64,000 bases of DNA from contig CADEGF010000004.1 in assembly GCA_902826815.1 (NCBI GenBank), positions 138,400 to 202,399 of the forward strand, given 5' to 3'. A program made the position numbers and the translations under genes. The notes under the pieces were generated by a model. That model was not told the DNA's origin. It saw only the letters and a list, made by a program, of their open reading frames with translations, and ran no database searches. Below are positions 25,201 through 34,777 of the stretch, in pieces. The DNA comes from an uncultured Mycobacteriaceae bacterium (lineage in GTDB: Bacteria; Actinomycetota; Actinomycetes; Mycobacteriales; Mycobacteriaceae). Every line of letters starts with the position of its first letter. Position 1 is the stretch's first letter.

Positions 25201-25532
25201 GCGCGGGCGAACAGCGCGCCCTTGGTGGCCTCGGTGGCCTCTTTCGGCACCGTGGACAACACCACGCCGCCGTCGGCTGGCAGCGTGGCGATGGCCTGGC
25301 AGGGAATCGTGATGTCGAGCGCCTGCGGAGCACCGGATACCAGCGGGGCCGAGATATCGGAGACCAATCCGTTCGCCCCTGGCGCCTGCGGCCAGTAGAT
25401 GGTCGCGGTGGTCTGCTTCACCGGAAGCAGCGGGATCAGCGCGCAGAGCACCACTCCTGCGATGCCTGCGACGACGGCGACGAGCCGGGCGATGGCGGAC
25501 AGCCGGGTCCGCTCGATTTCGTCGCGTGGCAC
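22254..25532 (-). CDS. embA: Arabinofuranosyltransferase EmbA
   Basis: GT-C arabinosyltransferase of 1092 residues (1094 in M. tuberculosis), partner of EmbB in building the terminal branched arabinan. Features include the first membrane helix (about 12-35), an extracytoplasmic jelly-roll-like region (about 45-200), the catalytic acidic pair TSDDGYNL (Asp271/272), the [10 protein letters not shown] helix group and [10 protein letters not shown], then the C-terminal domain with [11 protein letters not shown] and [14 protein letters not shown] start lies 24 bp after the embC stop; the stop overlaps embB. Confidence 0.96.
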   Translation of the reverse strand: MPRDEIERTRLSAIARLVAVVAGIAGVVLCALIPLLPVKQTTATIYWPQAPGANGLVSDISAPLVSGAPQALDITIPCQAIATLPADGGVVLSTVPKEATEATKGALFARANADTVFVAFRDSVAAAAPRSAVAAGNCRALHIWANPGQVGADFVGIPGSTGTLAPENKPQVAGIFTDLKVAPQAGLSARIDVDTRFITTPTALKLAAMVLGVVSVLASIVAMAVLDRTGGRRVAGAWRRFLRAGLITWITDIGVIGTLGLWHIIGATTSDDGYNLTIARVSADAGYTANYYRFFGASEAPFDWYQSVLAHLSSISTAGVWMRLPATAVAIATWLIISRCMLPRLGRRVAINRVAVLTAGAVFLAAWLPFNNGLRPEPIIAFGTVAAWVLVENAIGTRRLWPAAAAIVIAVFSVTTAPQGLIALAPILVGARAIARNIRYRRPSDGLLAPLATLLSALSLIFVIVFRDQTLATVAESARIKYVVGPTIAWYQEFLRYYFLTVEDSADSSLTRRFAVLVMLLCLFGMITVLLRRGSLPGVASGPVWRLIGTTAVGLLLLTFTPTKWAVQFGAFAGLAGALGAVTAFVFARVGLHTRRNLAVYVTALLFILAWATSGINAWFYVGNYGVPWFDKQPVIAGVPVTFIFLVLAIGTGLLAGWLHFRMDYAGHTEVANTGRNRALASTPLLVVAVIMVVLEVGSMAKGAAQRYPVYTTAKANAQALASGLSSTSCAMADDVLVEPDTNAGMLQPVPGQRFGEYGPLGGENPVGFNPNGVSDTLEPAEPVTSNPGTVNSDGSPNKPNVGVGYAAGTSGGYGPEGVNGSRVFLPFGLDPKRTPVMGSYDENTVAAKATSSWYELPARTPDRPLVTVAAAGAIWYYEEDGSFNYGQSLKLQWGVHRPDGSYQALGQVQPIDIFMQKAWRNLRFPLAWAPPETNVVRIVADDPNLSTDQWFAFTPPRVPVLETAQQMLGSETPVLMDIATAANFPCQRPASEHLGVAQLPEYRILPNLKQTVVSSNQWQAGEDGGPLLITKALLRSDSVPSYLRDDWYRDWGAIERYFRLVPESEAPDAAIDQGSVTVRGWTRNGPIRALP

Positions 25533-25556
25533 GAGGGTCGATGTTAGGCGACGGAG

Positions 25557-28500
25557 CTAATGGCGCAGCGGAGCCGGGCTCCAGAGCCCGCTTCGCGTGG
25601 CCGAACCGAGATCAAGTCGGGCAGGCACGGCGTCCCGGTAGTACGGCGTGAACTGCTGAAGCTCGCCCCAATCGCGGAACCAGTCGTCCTTCAGATAGGA
25701 CGGCAGAACGGTCGCCCGCAGCAGCAGCTCGCTGATGCCGAGTGGGCCGCCGCCGACGTTGTCCATCACCGGCGAGTTCGCCTCGGCGCCGAACCGGTCC
25801 GGCAGGATGCGCCACTTCGGCACCTCGGCGACACCGTTCTGGTGGCCGTACGGGCGCTGGCACGGGAAGGCCATGCCGACCAGCCAGTCCAGCAGCACCG
25901 GATCCGCGGAGCCGACAACCTCCTGCAGCGTGCGCAGCTGCGGGATCCGTGGCGGCGTGACGGCCATCCAGTGCTGTGGGGACAGATCGTCGTCGGTGAC
26001 GACAAGGCGCACCTGCGTCGCCTCGGCCGGTATCGCGGTCAGCGGTGCCCGCAGATTGCGCCAGGCCGGTGGGGCGCCGACGTCGGCGAACTCGAGTGAA
26101 CCCTTCGGTTCGCCGTCGTCGCCTGCCCACTGCACGACGATGTCGCTGGCGTCGAAGCGTCCCGCGGCCGACATCACGAGAATCGACGACGACCGGTCGC
26201 GCTCGCTCCAGTCGACTGGAAGCCGGTACCAAGCCGAGCGGAGCAGCGCCGGCTGCTGAGTGCCGCTGCGCCAGCTGCCCATCACCGGTGTGCGGGCAGG
26301 GTCGAGGTTGAACGGGAGTCGTGCACGGGATCCGTTGATGCCGACCCCCCGCGTCACACCGCCTTCGGTGCCCGCCTGGCTGCTGGTCTGATCCTCGTCG
26401 CCCTGCGCGCTGTCGGCGAAATTACTCGAGGTGCCGGGGCCGCCGCCGGTGACCTCGTCCGCGGACAGGTTGGTCGGGATGTTGTTCGGGCCGAACCCTT
26501 CGGTGGTGCCCGCACCGAGGGCGTCGCTGACCTGCGCACCCACAGGAGTCAACACGCCGTCGTTGGGATTCCGTTCGACCATCACATAGTCGGCGAGGCC
26601 GCAGCGCTTACCGGTGATCGCGCCGAGGTTGGAGCGGCCGTTGGACCAGGCCGGCCAAAGGTCGATCATCCCGAGGGTCAGTGACAACACTTCGAACGTG
26701 ACCAGCAGCCACGTCGCAATCGCCAACGGGGACTGCAGAATCCGCGCCAACCGCCGCTGGGTGCCGTCGGGCGGCGAGCGGTCGTGGCCGTAGAAGTGGA
26801 ACCAGGCGGCCACCAGAAGCGCGATGACGGCAAGACCGAGCAGGAATGTGGTGAATCCGAAGTGCCACTCCGGGAACTGGTTCGACCACGGCACGCCGAA
26901 GTTGGAGACATACCACCAGCCGTTGACGCTGGCGAACGACAACGCCATCACGAACAACACGGCGGCGGCGAACATCGCCCGGTTGCGGCGCGACTTCATC
27001 GCCGCCGCGGTGACCGCGACCGCGGCCAGCGCCCCGAGTGACCCGGCGAGGCCGGCGAACACCCCGAAGTGGTGCGTCCACTTGGTCGGCGTGAACATCA
27101 TGGCCATGAACGAGATGATGGTGATGCCGATGATGCGCCGACTCGGGCCTGCTGCGGTGCCGGGGATTCTGCCCTTGCGCAACGTCATTGCCACCGATAC
27201 CGCCAGCGCGAGCAACACCGTCAACACACCGAACCGGCGGGCGACCGACCCGTCCGGGGTGGCCATGAACAACCGTTCGTAGCGGATGTGTTCGTCGAAC
27301 CAACTCAGGCTCGGCCCGACGGCTGATTTGAACGTACTGGCCTGAATCTCTGCGGCGAAGGTCTGGTCGCGGAAGATCAAGAAGATCGTGACCGTGCACG
27401 CCGCCAGCACCGGCGCCAACAACGCGAGATAACCGAACCGTGAAGTATGGCTGGCCACAATGGTTTTCAGCGGGCCGACTGCGACGAGCAGCGCGCCGAC
27501 GGCCGCAATGCCCGTCGGGCCGGAGAACAACGTCAACGCACCGATGATGATCGCGATCGCCACCGGCAGCACCCTGCTGGTTGCCACGCCGCGCTCGACA
27601 GAGCACCACGTCAGCAGGATGCCGAGCGCGATGATCGGTTCAGGCCGCAGGCCGTTGTTGAGCGGCAGCCAGAACGCCAGGAACATGCCTGCTGCCGTCC
27701 ACTTGGCCGCGGGATTCGTCTTGACGGCGTGCCCGAGCCGCGGGATCACCTCGCGGCTGATCACCCACCAGCAGGTGAGCGCCATCAGCAGCGTCGGCAG
27801 CCTGACCCAGACGCTGTTGGTGCTGACGTGCGCCCACAGCGCCAGCAGGTCGTAATACCAGCCGAACGGCGCCTCCGGCGTGCCGAACCAGCGGTAGTAG
27901 TTGGCCATGTAGCCGGCATGCTCGGACACTCGGGCCATCGTCAGGATGTAGCCGTCGTCAGATGTGTTGGCGCCGACGAAATGCCACCACACCAGTACCG
28001 CGACGACGAGCGCGTCCAGTGGCCGGATCGACCACCACCGCTGCGGCAGGAACCGCTTGTGCCGCATTCCGTCGGCGGAGTCGAGCACGTGCAGCGCGCC
28101 GAGCGCGATGACCGTCATCAAGACGCCGACGATCATCACGATCAACTTCAGCAGCGTCGGGGAGGTGCTGTAGCGGGAGTCCACGGTCGCCGAGAACTGC
28201 AGACCTGGAGGAGCCGGCCCCGCGAGATCGGTGAACACGCCGACGATCTGGGGCCGGAAGTCGTAGCCGCTGCGCTCGCCGCGAAGGGGATCGCCCGGAT
28301 CGTCGGCATCAGGTCCCTGGACAAGCCCGACGAATTCGCCGGTGACCTTGTCGGCGTGGGCGGTGAAGGTCAGCTTCTGGCATGCCGGGCTGAGCACCTG
28401 GCGCAGCGGTGCGCTGACGACGGGTGTGTTGCGGACGATGACGAGAAGGTCGTTGTTGACGCGTTCGATCAGAAGGCCGCGGTCGACCGCCTTCTGCGCC

Positions 28501-28817
28501 TGCTTCGGCACCGTGGACAACAACACGGTCTTGCCCGCGTTCTCCGGTCCGACCAGGCCCGCGGCCACCGAACAGGGCACGCTGATCTCCAGGTCGGTGG
28601 CCACGTAGCCGATCAGCGGCGCGTTGACGCTTTGCAGCACGTCGTTCTGGGGCCAGTTCAGCTGCGCGGTCGTCTGCTCGACGGGGAGGAACGGCGTGGC
28701 GAGCGCAAGCGCGGCGCCGAGCAGCCCGGCGACGATGGCCACCAACCGCGCGTTGCGGTGGTTGGTTCCCTGCGCCCGGTCTTGGACCACGGGGCTTGAT
28801 GGTAATTGGCCGGCCAT
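25557..28817 (-). CDS. embC: Arabinofuranosyltransferase EmbC
   Basis: GT-C arabinosyltransferase that extends the arabinan of lipoarabinomannan; 1086 residues. The start is ATG at 28817 (MAGQLPSSP), which overlaps the aftA stop by one base (TGATG); the reading frame is open further upstream but that lies inside aftA. SDDGYILTMARV holds the catalytic Asp287/288, and [10 protein letters not shown] follows. The C-terminal domain includes ERNPNDGVLTPVGAQ and TPPRIPQLRTLQE, the part that sets EmbC apart as carbohydrate-binding. First gene of the embCAB set here, as in M. tuberculosis. Confidence 0.96.
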   Translation of the reverse strand: MAGQLPSSPVVQDRAQGTNHRNARLVAIVAGLLGAALALATPFLPVEQTTAQLNWPQNDVLQSVNAPLIGYVATDLEISVPCSVAAGLVGPENAGKTVLLSTVPKQAQKAVDRGLLIERVNNDLLVIVRNTPVVSAPLRQVLSPACQKLTFTAHADKVTGEFVGLVQGPDADDPGDPLRGERSGYDFRPQIVGVFTDLAGPAPPGLQFSATVDSRYSTSPTLLKLIVMIVGVLMTVIALGALHVLDSADGMRHKRFLPQRWWSIRPLDALVVAVLVWWHFVGANTSDDGYILTMARVSEHAGYMANYYRWFGTPEAPFGWYYDLLALWAHVSTNSVWVRLPTLLMALTCWWVISREVIPRLGHAVKTNPAAKWTAAGMFLAFWLPLNNGLRPEPIIALGILLTWCSVERGVATSRVLPVAIAIIIGALTLFSGPTGIAAVGALLVAVGPLKTIVASHTSRFGYLALLAPVLAACTVTIFLIFRDQTFAAEIQASTFKSAVGPSLSWFDEHIRYERLFMATPDGSVARRFGVLTVLLALAVSVAMTLRKGRIPGTAAGPSRRIIGITIISFMAMMFTPTKWTHHFGVFAGLAGSLGALAAVAVTAAAMKSRRNRAMFAAAVLFVMALSFASVNGWWYVSNFGVPWSNQFPEWHFGFTTFLLGLAVIALLVAAWFHFYGHDRSPPDGTQRRLARILQSPLAIATWLLVTFEVLSLTLGMIDLWPAWSNGRSNLGAITGKRCGLADYVMVERNPNDGVLTPVGAQVSDALGAGTTEGFGPNNIPTNLSADEVTGGGPGTSSNFADSAQGDEDQTSSQAGTEGGVTRGVGINGSRARLPFNLDPARTPVMGSWRSGTQQPALLRSAWYRLPVDWSERDRSSSILVMSAAGRFDASDIVVQWAGDDGEPKGSLEFADVGAPPAWRNLRAPLTAIPAEATQVRLVVTDDDLSPQHWMAVTPPRIPQLRTLQEVVGSADPVLLDWLVGMAFPCQRPYGHQNGVAEVPKWRILPDRFGAEANSPVMDNVGGGPLGISELLLRATVLPSYLKDDWFRDWGELQQFTPYYRDAVPARLDLGSATRSGLWSPAPLRH

Positions 28818-30694
28818 CAGCCGGCCTCGGGCAGTCGGATGGCCAACACGAACGGTCCGATGTCGGTGACGCTGAACCTGGGGTCGTCGAACAGCGCCGC
28901 GTCGAGCGACACGTGGTAGCGACGGACGTTGGGCTGGTTGGGGTATACGTCCTCGGCGAGCCGCAGTGTGTAGGTGTCGGACGAATCGCCTGCGCCGCCG
29001 CGACGCATCAGGAACACCGTCGGCGCCTGCCAAGGAAGTTCGTCGAGTTCGGCGATGAACTGGTCGGGGCGCTCGAGGGCCGCCCACCCTTGGATCGTCG
29101 CGGCGCGCTCGTCGAACTGGGCGAGCGGGTTGGCGTAGTGCGATGTCAGGCCCTGGAACCCGTAGTAGGGGTAGTAGGACAGGAAGCTGTAGTCAGCGGT
29201 CAGCACGACCGTCTCGTTGCGTGGCCTGCCGGTCACCTCGGTGATCTTGGCGTCGATCTCCCGGTAGTACTTCTCGGCGCCAGGCGGACGACGATCGGCG
29301 CGCTGGCCGTACCCGTCGGTGTCGGTGTAGGCGACGACGATGTCGGAGCGCAGCACATCGGGAATGTCCTGGGCGAAGGTCATCGCGCCGATCACCCCGA
29401 CCGCACCCGCGGCGACGACGATCCGTCGCGTCGTATCGGCGCTGTACCGGCGCGCGACCGCGAGGGTCAGTTCGATGAACCCGAATGCCCCTGCCGCGGT
29501 GAGGAGCACGGTCAGCGTCGGCTGCAGCCGGAAGGACAGCAGCGTGGTGCCTGCGAGCGTGGCGAGCATCGACAGCAGCGACCAGCCGTAGACGGTCGCG
29601 ACGCCGAATGCGAGGCTCGCAGCGCGCGTCGAACTGCGCGCCCTGATCACCAGCCAAAGCGTGCCGAGCATGCAGAGCGCGCCGAGCAGGGTGAACTCGA
29701 GCATCGGGAAGGACAGCCGCGCACCGTCGGACGGCAGATAGTGCGTCGCCGTGCCGGAGTCGGCGGACCTCCCACCGACGGCGGCCAAAAGGTATGGCAG
29801 CCAACCGATCAGACCGATCGCGCCCGCGATCACTGCTGCGACGGCGAGCCGCAACAGGGGTTCGGCGCTGCGGCGCGCGAGAGCCAGCGCGACCGCCATG
29901 ATGGCCACCGCGAAGGCTGTATAGCCGAGTAGCAGCGTGTAGAACAACGCGGCGACGCCGAGGAATACACCGACGCCGACGACCGCCGCCCAACCGCCCG
30001 CCCGCGATCGGCCGGACAGCCCGGACCACGCCAGCACCAGCACCGGGGGCAGGAGCACGGTGATGATGGCGGCGTAGGGCTCGGCGGGCGAGTAGGCCAG
30101 CGTCGCGGCGGCTGTCGCTGTCGAGACGATGAGTGCGTAATCGAACCGAATCATGCTCGCCCACAGCACGAAAGCGAGCGCGATGGCAATCGCGATGGAG
30201 GTGATCGCCCACGGCTTGAACATCTCCCAAGCCGGCGTGCCGGTCAGCGCCGCCGCCCGGCCGCCGATCCAGAACCAGCCTGCCGGATAAAACGGCGGCA
30301 GCCCGAAATAGGTCATATCGCGTAGCGCGGCGGTGTCGGCGAGGCGGGTCAGATATTCAGTGCGGAACTGCTGGTCTACCGAGATGCCGAACAGGTAGAG
30401 CTTGGTAGCGCCGAGTGGCATGGCGAGCGTGACCACCGAAAACGCCGCAAGGAACACCAGCGCGCCCGCGTGTGCCGCGAGCTGTCGTCCGCGACGCCAC
30501 AGCCAGCCTGCCGCGAGCAGCCCTGCAAGACAGAAGAATTGGCCGACGGTGGTGAGCGCGTGAAGCTGGTTGGACGAGTTGTAGGCGGGCCACTCCACTC
30601 GGGCGATCGCCATCAGCGCGATGGCCGAGACGATGGTCGCGGCTACCACCGCCACCGCCATCTGACCGAGCACGGTCAGCGCGCCACGCATCAT
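28817..30694 (-). CDS. aftA: Galactan 5-O-arabinofuranosyltransferase
   Basis: AftA (Rv3792 type) of 625 residues adds the first arabinofuranose to galactan, priming the Emb enzymes. It is a GT-C protein: many membrane helices (about 5-30, 45-65, 75-95 and on to 430), a first extracytoplasmic loop with [16 protein letters not shown], and a soluble C-terminal domain with [12 protein letters not shown] and [16 protein letters not shown]. The double ATG at 30694/30691, 14 bp after the dprE2 stop, is taken as the start because it places the first helix correctly. The stop overlaps embC. Confidence 0.93.
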   Translation of the reverse strand: MMRGALTVLGQMAVAVVAATIVSAIALMAIARVEWPAYNSSNQLHALTTVGQFFCLAGLLAAGWLWRRGRQLAAHAGALVFLAAFSVVTLAMPLGATKLYLFGISVDQQFRTEYLTRLADTAALRDMTYFGLPPFYPAGWFWIGGRAAALTGTPAWEMFKPWAITSIAIAIALAFVLWASMIRFDYALIVSTATAAATLAYSPAEPYAAIITVLLPPVLVLAWSGLSGRSRAGGWAAVVGVGVFLGVAALFYTLLLGYTAFAVAIMAVALALARRSAEPLLRLAVAAVIAGAIGLIGWLPYLLAAVGGRSADSGTATHYLPSDGARLSFPMLEFTLLGALCMLGTLWLVIRARSSTRAASLAFGVATVYGWSLLSMLATLAGTTLLSFRLQPTLTVLLTAAGAFGFIELTLAVARRYSADTTRRIVVAAGAVGVIGAMTFAQDIPDVLRSDIVVAYTDTDGYGQRADRRPPGAEKYYREIDAKITEVTGRPRNETVVLTADYSFLSYYPYYGFQGLTSHYANPLAQFDERAATIQGWAALERPDQFIAELDELPWQAPTVFLMRRGGAGDSSDTYTLRLAEDVYPNQPNVRRYHVSLDAALFDDPRFSVTDIGPFVLAIRLPEAG

Positions 30695-30708
30695 CGACCC
30701 GCTGGATC

Positions 30709-31503
30709 TCAGATGGGGAGCTTGCGGAAGACGGGCCGCGGGACGTGCCGCAGGACCATCATCACGTACCTGAACGCTCCCGGCGCCCATACCAGTTCCT
30801 TGCCCTTGGCCGATGCGGTGACCGCCAGTTCGGCGACGTACTCCTTGTCCACGGTGAACGGCGCTTCCTTGGTGCCCGTGGCCTTCCAATGATCGACGGT
30901 CGTGGTGGTGCGGACCTGGCCGGGTCGGATCACCAGAACCCGAACTCCGAACTCCCGCAACGCCTCTCCGAGACCGAGGTAGAAGCCGTCGAGTCCGGCC
31001 TTGGTGGACCCGTAGACGAAGTTGGACCGGCGCACCCGCTCACCGGCAGCCGAGCTCATGGCGATGATCTGGCCGAAGCCCTGCGACCGCATCTTCTCTC
31101 CGAGCAGCACGCCGACCGAAACCGCTGCGGTGTAGTTGATCCCGGCGATCTGCACGGCCTTGCGTTGGCTCTGCCACAGTTCTTCTGCGTCACCGAGGAG
31201 GCCGAAAGCCACGATAGCGACATCGATGTCTTTTTGGGCGGCGCCTCCGCGCCACGCCGCGTCGATCACCTCGGGATGGCCGTCGGTGTCGATGCCGTCG
31301 AAGTCGACCCATTCGACGGACTTGGCGCCTGCGGCCTTCATCTGGGCAATGGCGTCGTCGCGTTTGGGGTGGTTGGGAAGGTCGGCCAGCACCACGCGCG
31401 CGGCGGCGTTACGGAGGTACCGCTCGCAGATGGCGAGCCCGATCTCGGATGTCCCGCCGAGAAGCAGGATGGACTGCGGGTTGCCGGTGGCGTCAAAAAC
31501 CAT
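30709..31503 (-). CDS. dprE2: Decaprenylphosphoryl-2-keto-ribose reductase
   Basis: Short-chain dehydrogenase of 264 residues (254 in M. tuberculosis) that reduces the keto intermediate made by DprE1 to decaprenylphosphoryl-arabinose. Rossmann motif [10 protein letters not shown] (about 13-22), [14 protein letters not shown] with the catalytic Ser, and YGSTKAG with Tyr/Lys are visible. Its ATG directly follows a TAA that ends a dprE1 remnant; the ancestral arrangement was therefore dprE1-stop immediately followed by dprE2. In this genome the intact dprE1 is about 1.9 kb upstream, with another gene in between. Confidence 0.95.
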   Translation of the reverse strand: MVFDATGNPQSILLLGGTSEIGLAICERYLRNAAARVVLADLPNHPKRDDAIAQMKAAGAKSVEWVDFDGIDTDGHPEVIDAAWRGGAAQKDIDVAIVAFGLLGDAEELWQSQRKAVQIAGINYTAAVSVGVLLGEKMRSQGFGQIIAMSSAAGERVRRSNFVYGSTKAGLDGFYLGLGEALREFGVRVLVIRPGQVRTTTTVDHWKATGTKEAPFTVDKEYVAELAVTASAKGKELVWAPGAFRYVMMVLRHVPRPVFRKLPI

Positions 31504-31565
31504 TTACAGCAACTCCAAACGTCGGGCGGTCGGAAACGTCGTGACGAGGGTACCGTGCGGTTTCC
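31504..31565 (-). pseudogene. dprE1 scar: fused spacer, first and last codons
   Basis: Reading toward dprE2, 31528-31565 repeats (37 of 38 bases) the spacer and first codons of the intact dprE1 at 34735-34772. The only difference turns the dprE1 start ATG into ACG. After codons for F-P-T the sequence jumps to A-R-R-L-E-L-L-stop, the exact C-terminus of DprE1, and then the dprE2 ATG. Nearly every codon of that tail differs synonymously from the intact copy, so it is not a recent copy. This is what remains of an older dprE1 after deletion of about 445 codons. Confidence 0.85.
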
Positions 31566-31633
31566 CGCCGCCGCCGCAGCCATTGGCCCCTCCTCCGCAC
31601 GGAAGAAGGGGCCAACGGGTTGAGCTTGTGCGG

Positions 31634-33013
31634 CTACCCGACCCCGGTGCTGCCTTCGCCGGTGCTGCCACCACCAGTGCCGTCACCGGTGGCGCCGCCA
31701 CTCGGCTTGACTGTCTTGTTGCTGCCACCGCCGATCCGGTCCGCTATCCCCCTGAGCCCGTCACGGATCTTCGTGATGGTGCCCCGCACCTGGTCGCGGG
31801 CATCGGCGAACGCCGCTTTGGCGCGTTCGCCGGGCTTGGTCGCCGCCCTGCCGGTCGTTGCTTGGCCGTCGTTGCCGTTGGCTGTCGAGACGGCCGTGTC
31901 GTTCTCCGTCACCGTCACGTTGCTCGCGGTGAGGGCCGCGTCGGACGCATTGATCTCCTTCGTTTCTTGGGTCTCCGCGACCTTCTTTTCTCCTGTGTCG
32001 ATGACGTTGGCTTCCGGGGCCACGTTCAACGTGAACGTGGAGGTCGTCGAGCCCACCGCGGCAGCGTGCGACGGCGCACGCTGCGATTCACTTGAAAACT
32101 CTGTCACTTCCGCCGGCGGTCGCCACGCGGCCTGGGCGATCCCGGCGACCGCATTGACCACCGGGCCGACGAGGGTCTGCACGGCCCCGGCAAAATCGCC
32201 TGCGCTGGCCCTTTCGATCGCAGCCGGTACGGCCATCTCGAGGTTCTGGCCCAACTGAGGAAGGAGCACGGTGGCCGCGCCGAAGGCAGGGATGAGCCCC
32301 GGCACCGCTACTGCGGCGATTGTGGCGCCGGCGATGAGCATCGGGCCGGTGAGTGTTTCCAGAGCGCCTTGTAGATCACCCGATGTGGCCTGATCTATTG
32401 CGGCAGGGATAGCGGCCTGAAGGCCGGTGACCATCGCGGGGATGCCAGTGACAACGGTAGCGATGATCGGAATAAGCCCTGGCGCGGCCACCCCCGCGAT
32501 TCCCAGGGTTCCACTGAGCACCGGGCCGGCGAGGACCTGCAGAGCGCCGGGGATATCGCCCGAGAGGGCCAGGTCGATCGCGGCGGGGATTGCAATCTGA
32601 AGGTTGGTGAACATTTGAGGGACAAGCAAGTTGACAGCGGCGATGATCGCGCTGATGTCTGCGGTCGATCCCGTCGCGATCCCACCGGCCGCGTTGAGCA
32701 CGATGCCGGTCAGGGCTTGCAGCACTACGGCCGGATCATCGCTCTGGAAAGCCAAGGGAACGTTCATGATCAGGTTCCTCAACGCCTCGCCCGTCGGACT
32801 GATCACCGCGATGTCGGGGATCTGGTCGAGCAGGGCCACCCCCACGCTCGCGCCGCCGAAGTAAAGGTCGCTGAACAGTTGACTGGGAGCCGCGGTCAGT
32901 TGGACTGCGGGGACCGCGATATCGGGTGGGGGTGCTAGTGGAGCGACTGCGATGACACTTGCTCCAACCAGCGCAACCCCTGCGGTGGCGTATGGACGAA
33001 TTGATGCGTGCAT
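31634..33013 (-). CDS. Exported repeat protein inserted between dprE1 and dprE2
   Basis: Unrecognised 459-residue protein. The start at 33013 follows a GAAGGG-type ribosome site; an in-frame ATG at 33082 is less likely. The N-terminus (RPYATAGVALVGASVIAVAPL) is a signal-like or membrane helix seen in many paralogous mycobacterial envelope proteins. Residues 141-164, 201-224 and 261-284 are three copies of A(I/V)PAAI(D/E)xAxSGDxxGAxxxLxGP at exactly 60-residue spacing, with PGLIP in the first two units; a degenerate unit starts near 85. A low-complexity polar region and a Gly/Ser/Thr tail (about 430-459) end it. No PE or PPE motif. It interrupts an otherwise conserved operon. The family name is not known to me. 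Confidence 0.75.
   Translation of the reverse strand: MHASIRPYATAGVALVGASVIAVAPLAPPPDIAVPAVQLTAAPSQLFSDLYFGGASVGVALLDQIPDIAVISPTGEALRNLIMNVPLAFQSDDPAVVLQALTGIVLNAAGGIATGSTADISAIIAAVNLLVPQMFTNLQIAIPAAIDLALSGDIPGALQVLAGPVLSGTLGIAGVAAPGLIPIIATVVTGIPAMVTGLQAAIPAAIDQATSGDLQGALETLTGPMLIAGATIAAVAVPGLIPAFGAATVLLPQLGQNLEMAVPAAIERASAGDFAGAVQTLVGPVVNAVAGIAQAAWRPPAEVTEFSSESQRAPSHAAAVGSTTSTFTLNVAPEANVIDTGEKKVAETQETKEINASDAALTASNVTVTENDTAVSTANGNDGQATTGRAATKPGERAKAAFADARDQVRGTITKIRDGLRGIADRIGGGSNKTVKPSGGATGDGTGGGSTGEGSTGVG
32114..32593 (-). repeat. In-frame tandem 180-bp repeats in the inserted gene
   Basis: Units begin at 32593, 32413 and 32233 (reading down the minus strand) and encode 60-residue repeats without any insertion or deletion; the third is conserved for only about 36 residues. 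The fixed spacing suggests a structural repeat such as paired helices with the PAAI/GAL segments in register. Confidence 0.8.
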
Positions 33014-33363
33014 TGCTGGGCCCTTCGGGTGTGATGTGATGCCGGACACAAGCAACATACCTGAGAAAAACCTGTGTGCCATCCAAAATCGCTAAACTAG
33101 AACGTGTTACTAAAATCCCGGTGTGGGTGTACACATAATATAAAGTCTAGTTAGCAAGTTAGCTGAAACTGAAATAGCACGGCGCTCACGTGCAAGAATA
33201 CGTAATATATAGATTGCTATTCGACTCACGAGAGGGTCAATTTGTCGCGCTCCGGCCTCAACTGCGACTGGCGTTGGTGAATGCCTGAAGTCGCGGAAGA
33301 CGCGCGCGGCGAGTTAACACCTGTCAAGATCGGATCGAGTGGTGCCGCAGCGCCGCGATTTAG
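33014..33363 (-). promoter_or_regulatory. AT-rich leader between dprE1 and the inserted gene
   Basis: A 350-bp stretch without a credible gene. Its middle (about 33095-33240) is markedly AT-rich, including ACATAATATAAAG and ACGTAATATATAG, unlike any other part of the window. On the minus strand GCTAACT occurs twice in tandem just before TTTATATTATG (about 33134-33163), a plausible promoter for the repeat-protein gene. Base composition suggests foreign origin or an unusually strong independent promoter. The remainder, next to the dprE1 stop, shows nothing recognisable. Confidence 0.45.
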
Positions 33364-34746
33364 CTATAGAAGTTCGAGGCGGCGGGCCATGTCCGAGGCG
33401 AATACGCCGTCGGGATCGACCTTGCGGCGCACGGCGATCCACTCGTCGATGCGCGGGTACATGGCGTGGAAGGTGTCGGCGGTGGTGCGTGAGTCCTTGG
33501 CCGTGTACAGCCGGCCGCCGAATTCGAGTACGCGACGGTCGAGTTCGTTGAGGAACTCGTTCAGGCCGGGCTTGACCTGGAAGTCGACGCACACGTTCCA
33601 GCCGGGGATCGGGAAGCTCAGCGGCGCGTTATTACCGGGACCGAAGAGCTTGAAAACGTTGAGGAAGGAGTAGTGCCCGGAACGCTGGATGTCGGACATG
33701 ATGTCCTTGAACGGCTCAACCGCCTCGGTGGGTACGACCACCTGGTATTGGGTGAAACCTGCCGCGCCGTAAGCCCTGTTCCACTCGCCGATCATGTCGA
33801 GCGGGTGGTAGAACTGCGTCAGGTTCTGGGCCTTGCCCCGATACGACTTGCCTGTGCGGTACCAGAGTTCGGTCATCGCACCGAAGATGAACTTGTTGCC
33901 GAGGCCGTTCGGGAAGACGTCGGGTGCGGTGAAGTATTGCGGCGCATCGAATTTCAACGGATCGGCCTGCAGCTTCTTGGGAAGCTGGTCGACGGTGGCC
34001 AGCGAGCCCCGGGAGATCACCGCGCGGCCCAGCTTCGGCGGTGCGCTGATGGCGTCGAACCAGGCGCTGGAGTAGGTGTAGTTCGCTTCGCTGCCGTCGC
34101 TGTGGAAGGCGATCGTCTCGTCGAGGCCCGAGGTGACGTCGCCGTCGGCGATGAAGTACGCGGTCTCGGTCGGTGTCATGGCGATCGTGACGCGCAGGAT
34201 GATGCCCGTCAGCCCGTTGCCGCCGACCGTCGCCCAGAACAGCTCGGGGTCGGCGCCGTCCGGCGTGAGGTGGCGAATCTCGCCGTCGGCGGTGAGCAGC
34301 TCCATGGACCGGACATGGTTTCCGAAGCTGCCCGCGCTGTGGTGGTTCTTGCCGTGGATGTCGCAGGCGATGGCCCCGCCGACGGTGACCTGGCGGGTGC
34401 CGGGCAGCACCGGAACCCAGAGGCCGAGAGGAAGGGCGGCGCGCATCAGCTGGTCGAGGTTCACGCCCGCGTCGACGTCGACGAGGTGGCTCTCGCGGTC
34501 GACCGAGTGGATCTTGTTCAGTGCGGTCATGTCGACGACAAGGCCGCCACCGTTCTGGGCGTTGTCGCCGTAAGAGCGGCCGAGCCCCCTTGCGATGACG
34601 CCGCGGGAGCGGCCGTCGGCCGCTTGCGCCGATGCTTCTGCGACGCACTTGGCAATGACTTCCTGATCCGGTGTCGACAGCACCTTGGCCACCGACGGGG
34701 CGGTGCGGCCCCAGCCGGTCAGGCGTCGTGAGGTGGTCGGAAACAT
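33364..34746 (-). CDS. dprE1: Decaprenylphosphoryl-beta-D-ribose 2'-oxidase
   Basis: FAD-dependent oxidase of 460 residues (461 in M. tuberculosis) that starts epimerisation of decaprenylphosphoryl-ribose to the arabinose donor. FAD-binding VAO-type motifs: [12 protein letters not shown] (about 53-64), [24 protein letters not shown] (His135/136) and TVGGNGLTG. Cys386 in GWNVCVDF corresponds to Cys387, the residue attacked by benzothiazinones, and Lys417 in TAKDSR to Lys418, so the enzyme looks drug-sensitive. Start ATG 34746 is 31 bp after the gtrA-like stop. Downstream it is no longer joined to dprE2. Confidence 0.97.
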   Translation of the reverse strand: MFPTTSRRLTGWGRTAPSVAKVLSTPDQEVIAKCVAEASAQAADGRSRGVIARGLGRSYGDNAQNGGGLVVDMTALNKIHSVDRESHLVDVDAGVNLDQLMRAALPLGLWVPVLPGTRQVTVGGAIACDIHGKNHHSAGSFGNHVRSMELLTADGEIRHLTPDGADPELFWATVGGNGLTGIILRVTIAMTPTETAYFIADGDVTSGLDETIAFHSDGSEANYTYSSAWFDAISAPPKLGRAVISRGSLATVDQLPKKLQADPLKFDAPQYFTAPDVFPNGLGNKFIFGAMTELWYRTGKSYRGKAQNLTQFYHPLDMIGEWNRAYGAAGFTQYQVVVPTEAVEPFKDIMSDIQRSGHYSFLNVFKLFGPGNNAPLSFPIPGWNVCVDFQVKPGLNEFLNELDRRVLEFGGRLYTAKDSRTTADTFHAMYPRIDEWIAVRRKVDPDGVFASDMARRLELL

Positions 34747-34772
34747 CGTGACGAGGGTACCGTGCGGTTTCC
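34735..34772 (-). repeat. 38-bp direct repeat, copy at dprE1 start
   Basis: Covers most of the spacer between the gtrA-like gene and dprE1 together with the first four codons of dprE1. The second copy is 31528-31565, in the same orientation, in front of dprE2; 37 of 38 bases agree. The copies frame dprE1 plus the inserted gene, a 3.2-kb segment. Confidence 0.9.
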
Positions 34773-34777
34773 AAGGC

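Noticed and set aside
28817-29087. Upstream extension of embC
   Set aside because: The extra 90 codons lie inside aftA and are Arg/Pro-rich; the TGATG junction fixes the start at 28817.
32114-32593. Regularly spaced repeats considered as CRISPR or VNTR
   Set aside because: Period is 180 bp and in frame, without short identical repeats and unique spacers; it is a protein repeat.
31634-33013. Inserted gene considered as PE or PPE family
   Set aside because: No Pro-Glu or Pro-Pro-Glu motif near the N-terminus and no WxG or SVP motifs.
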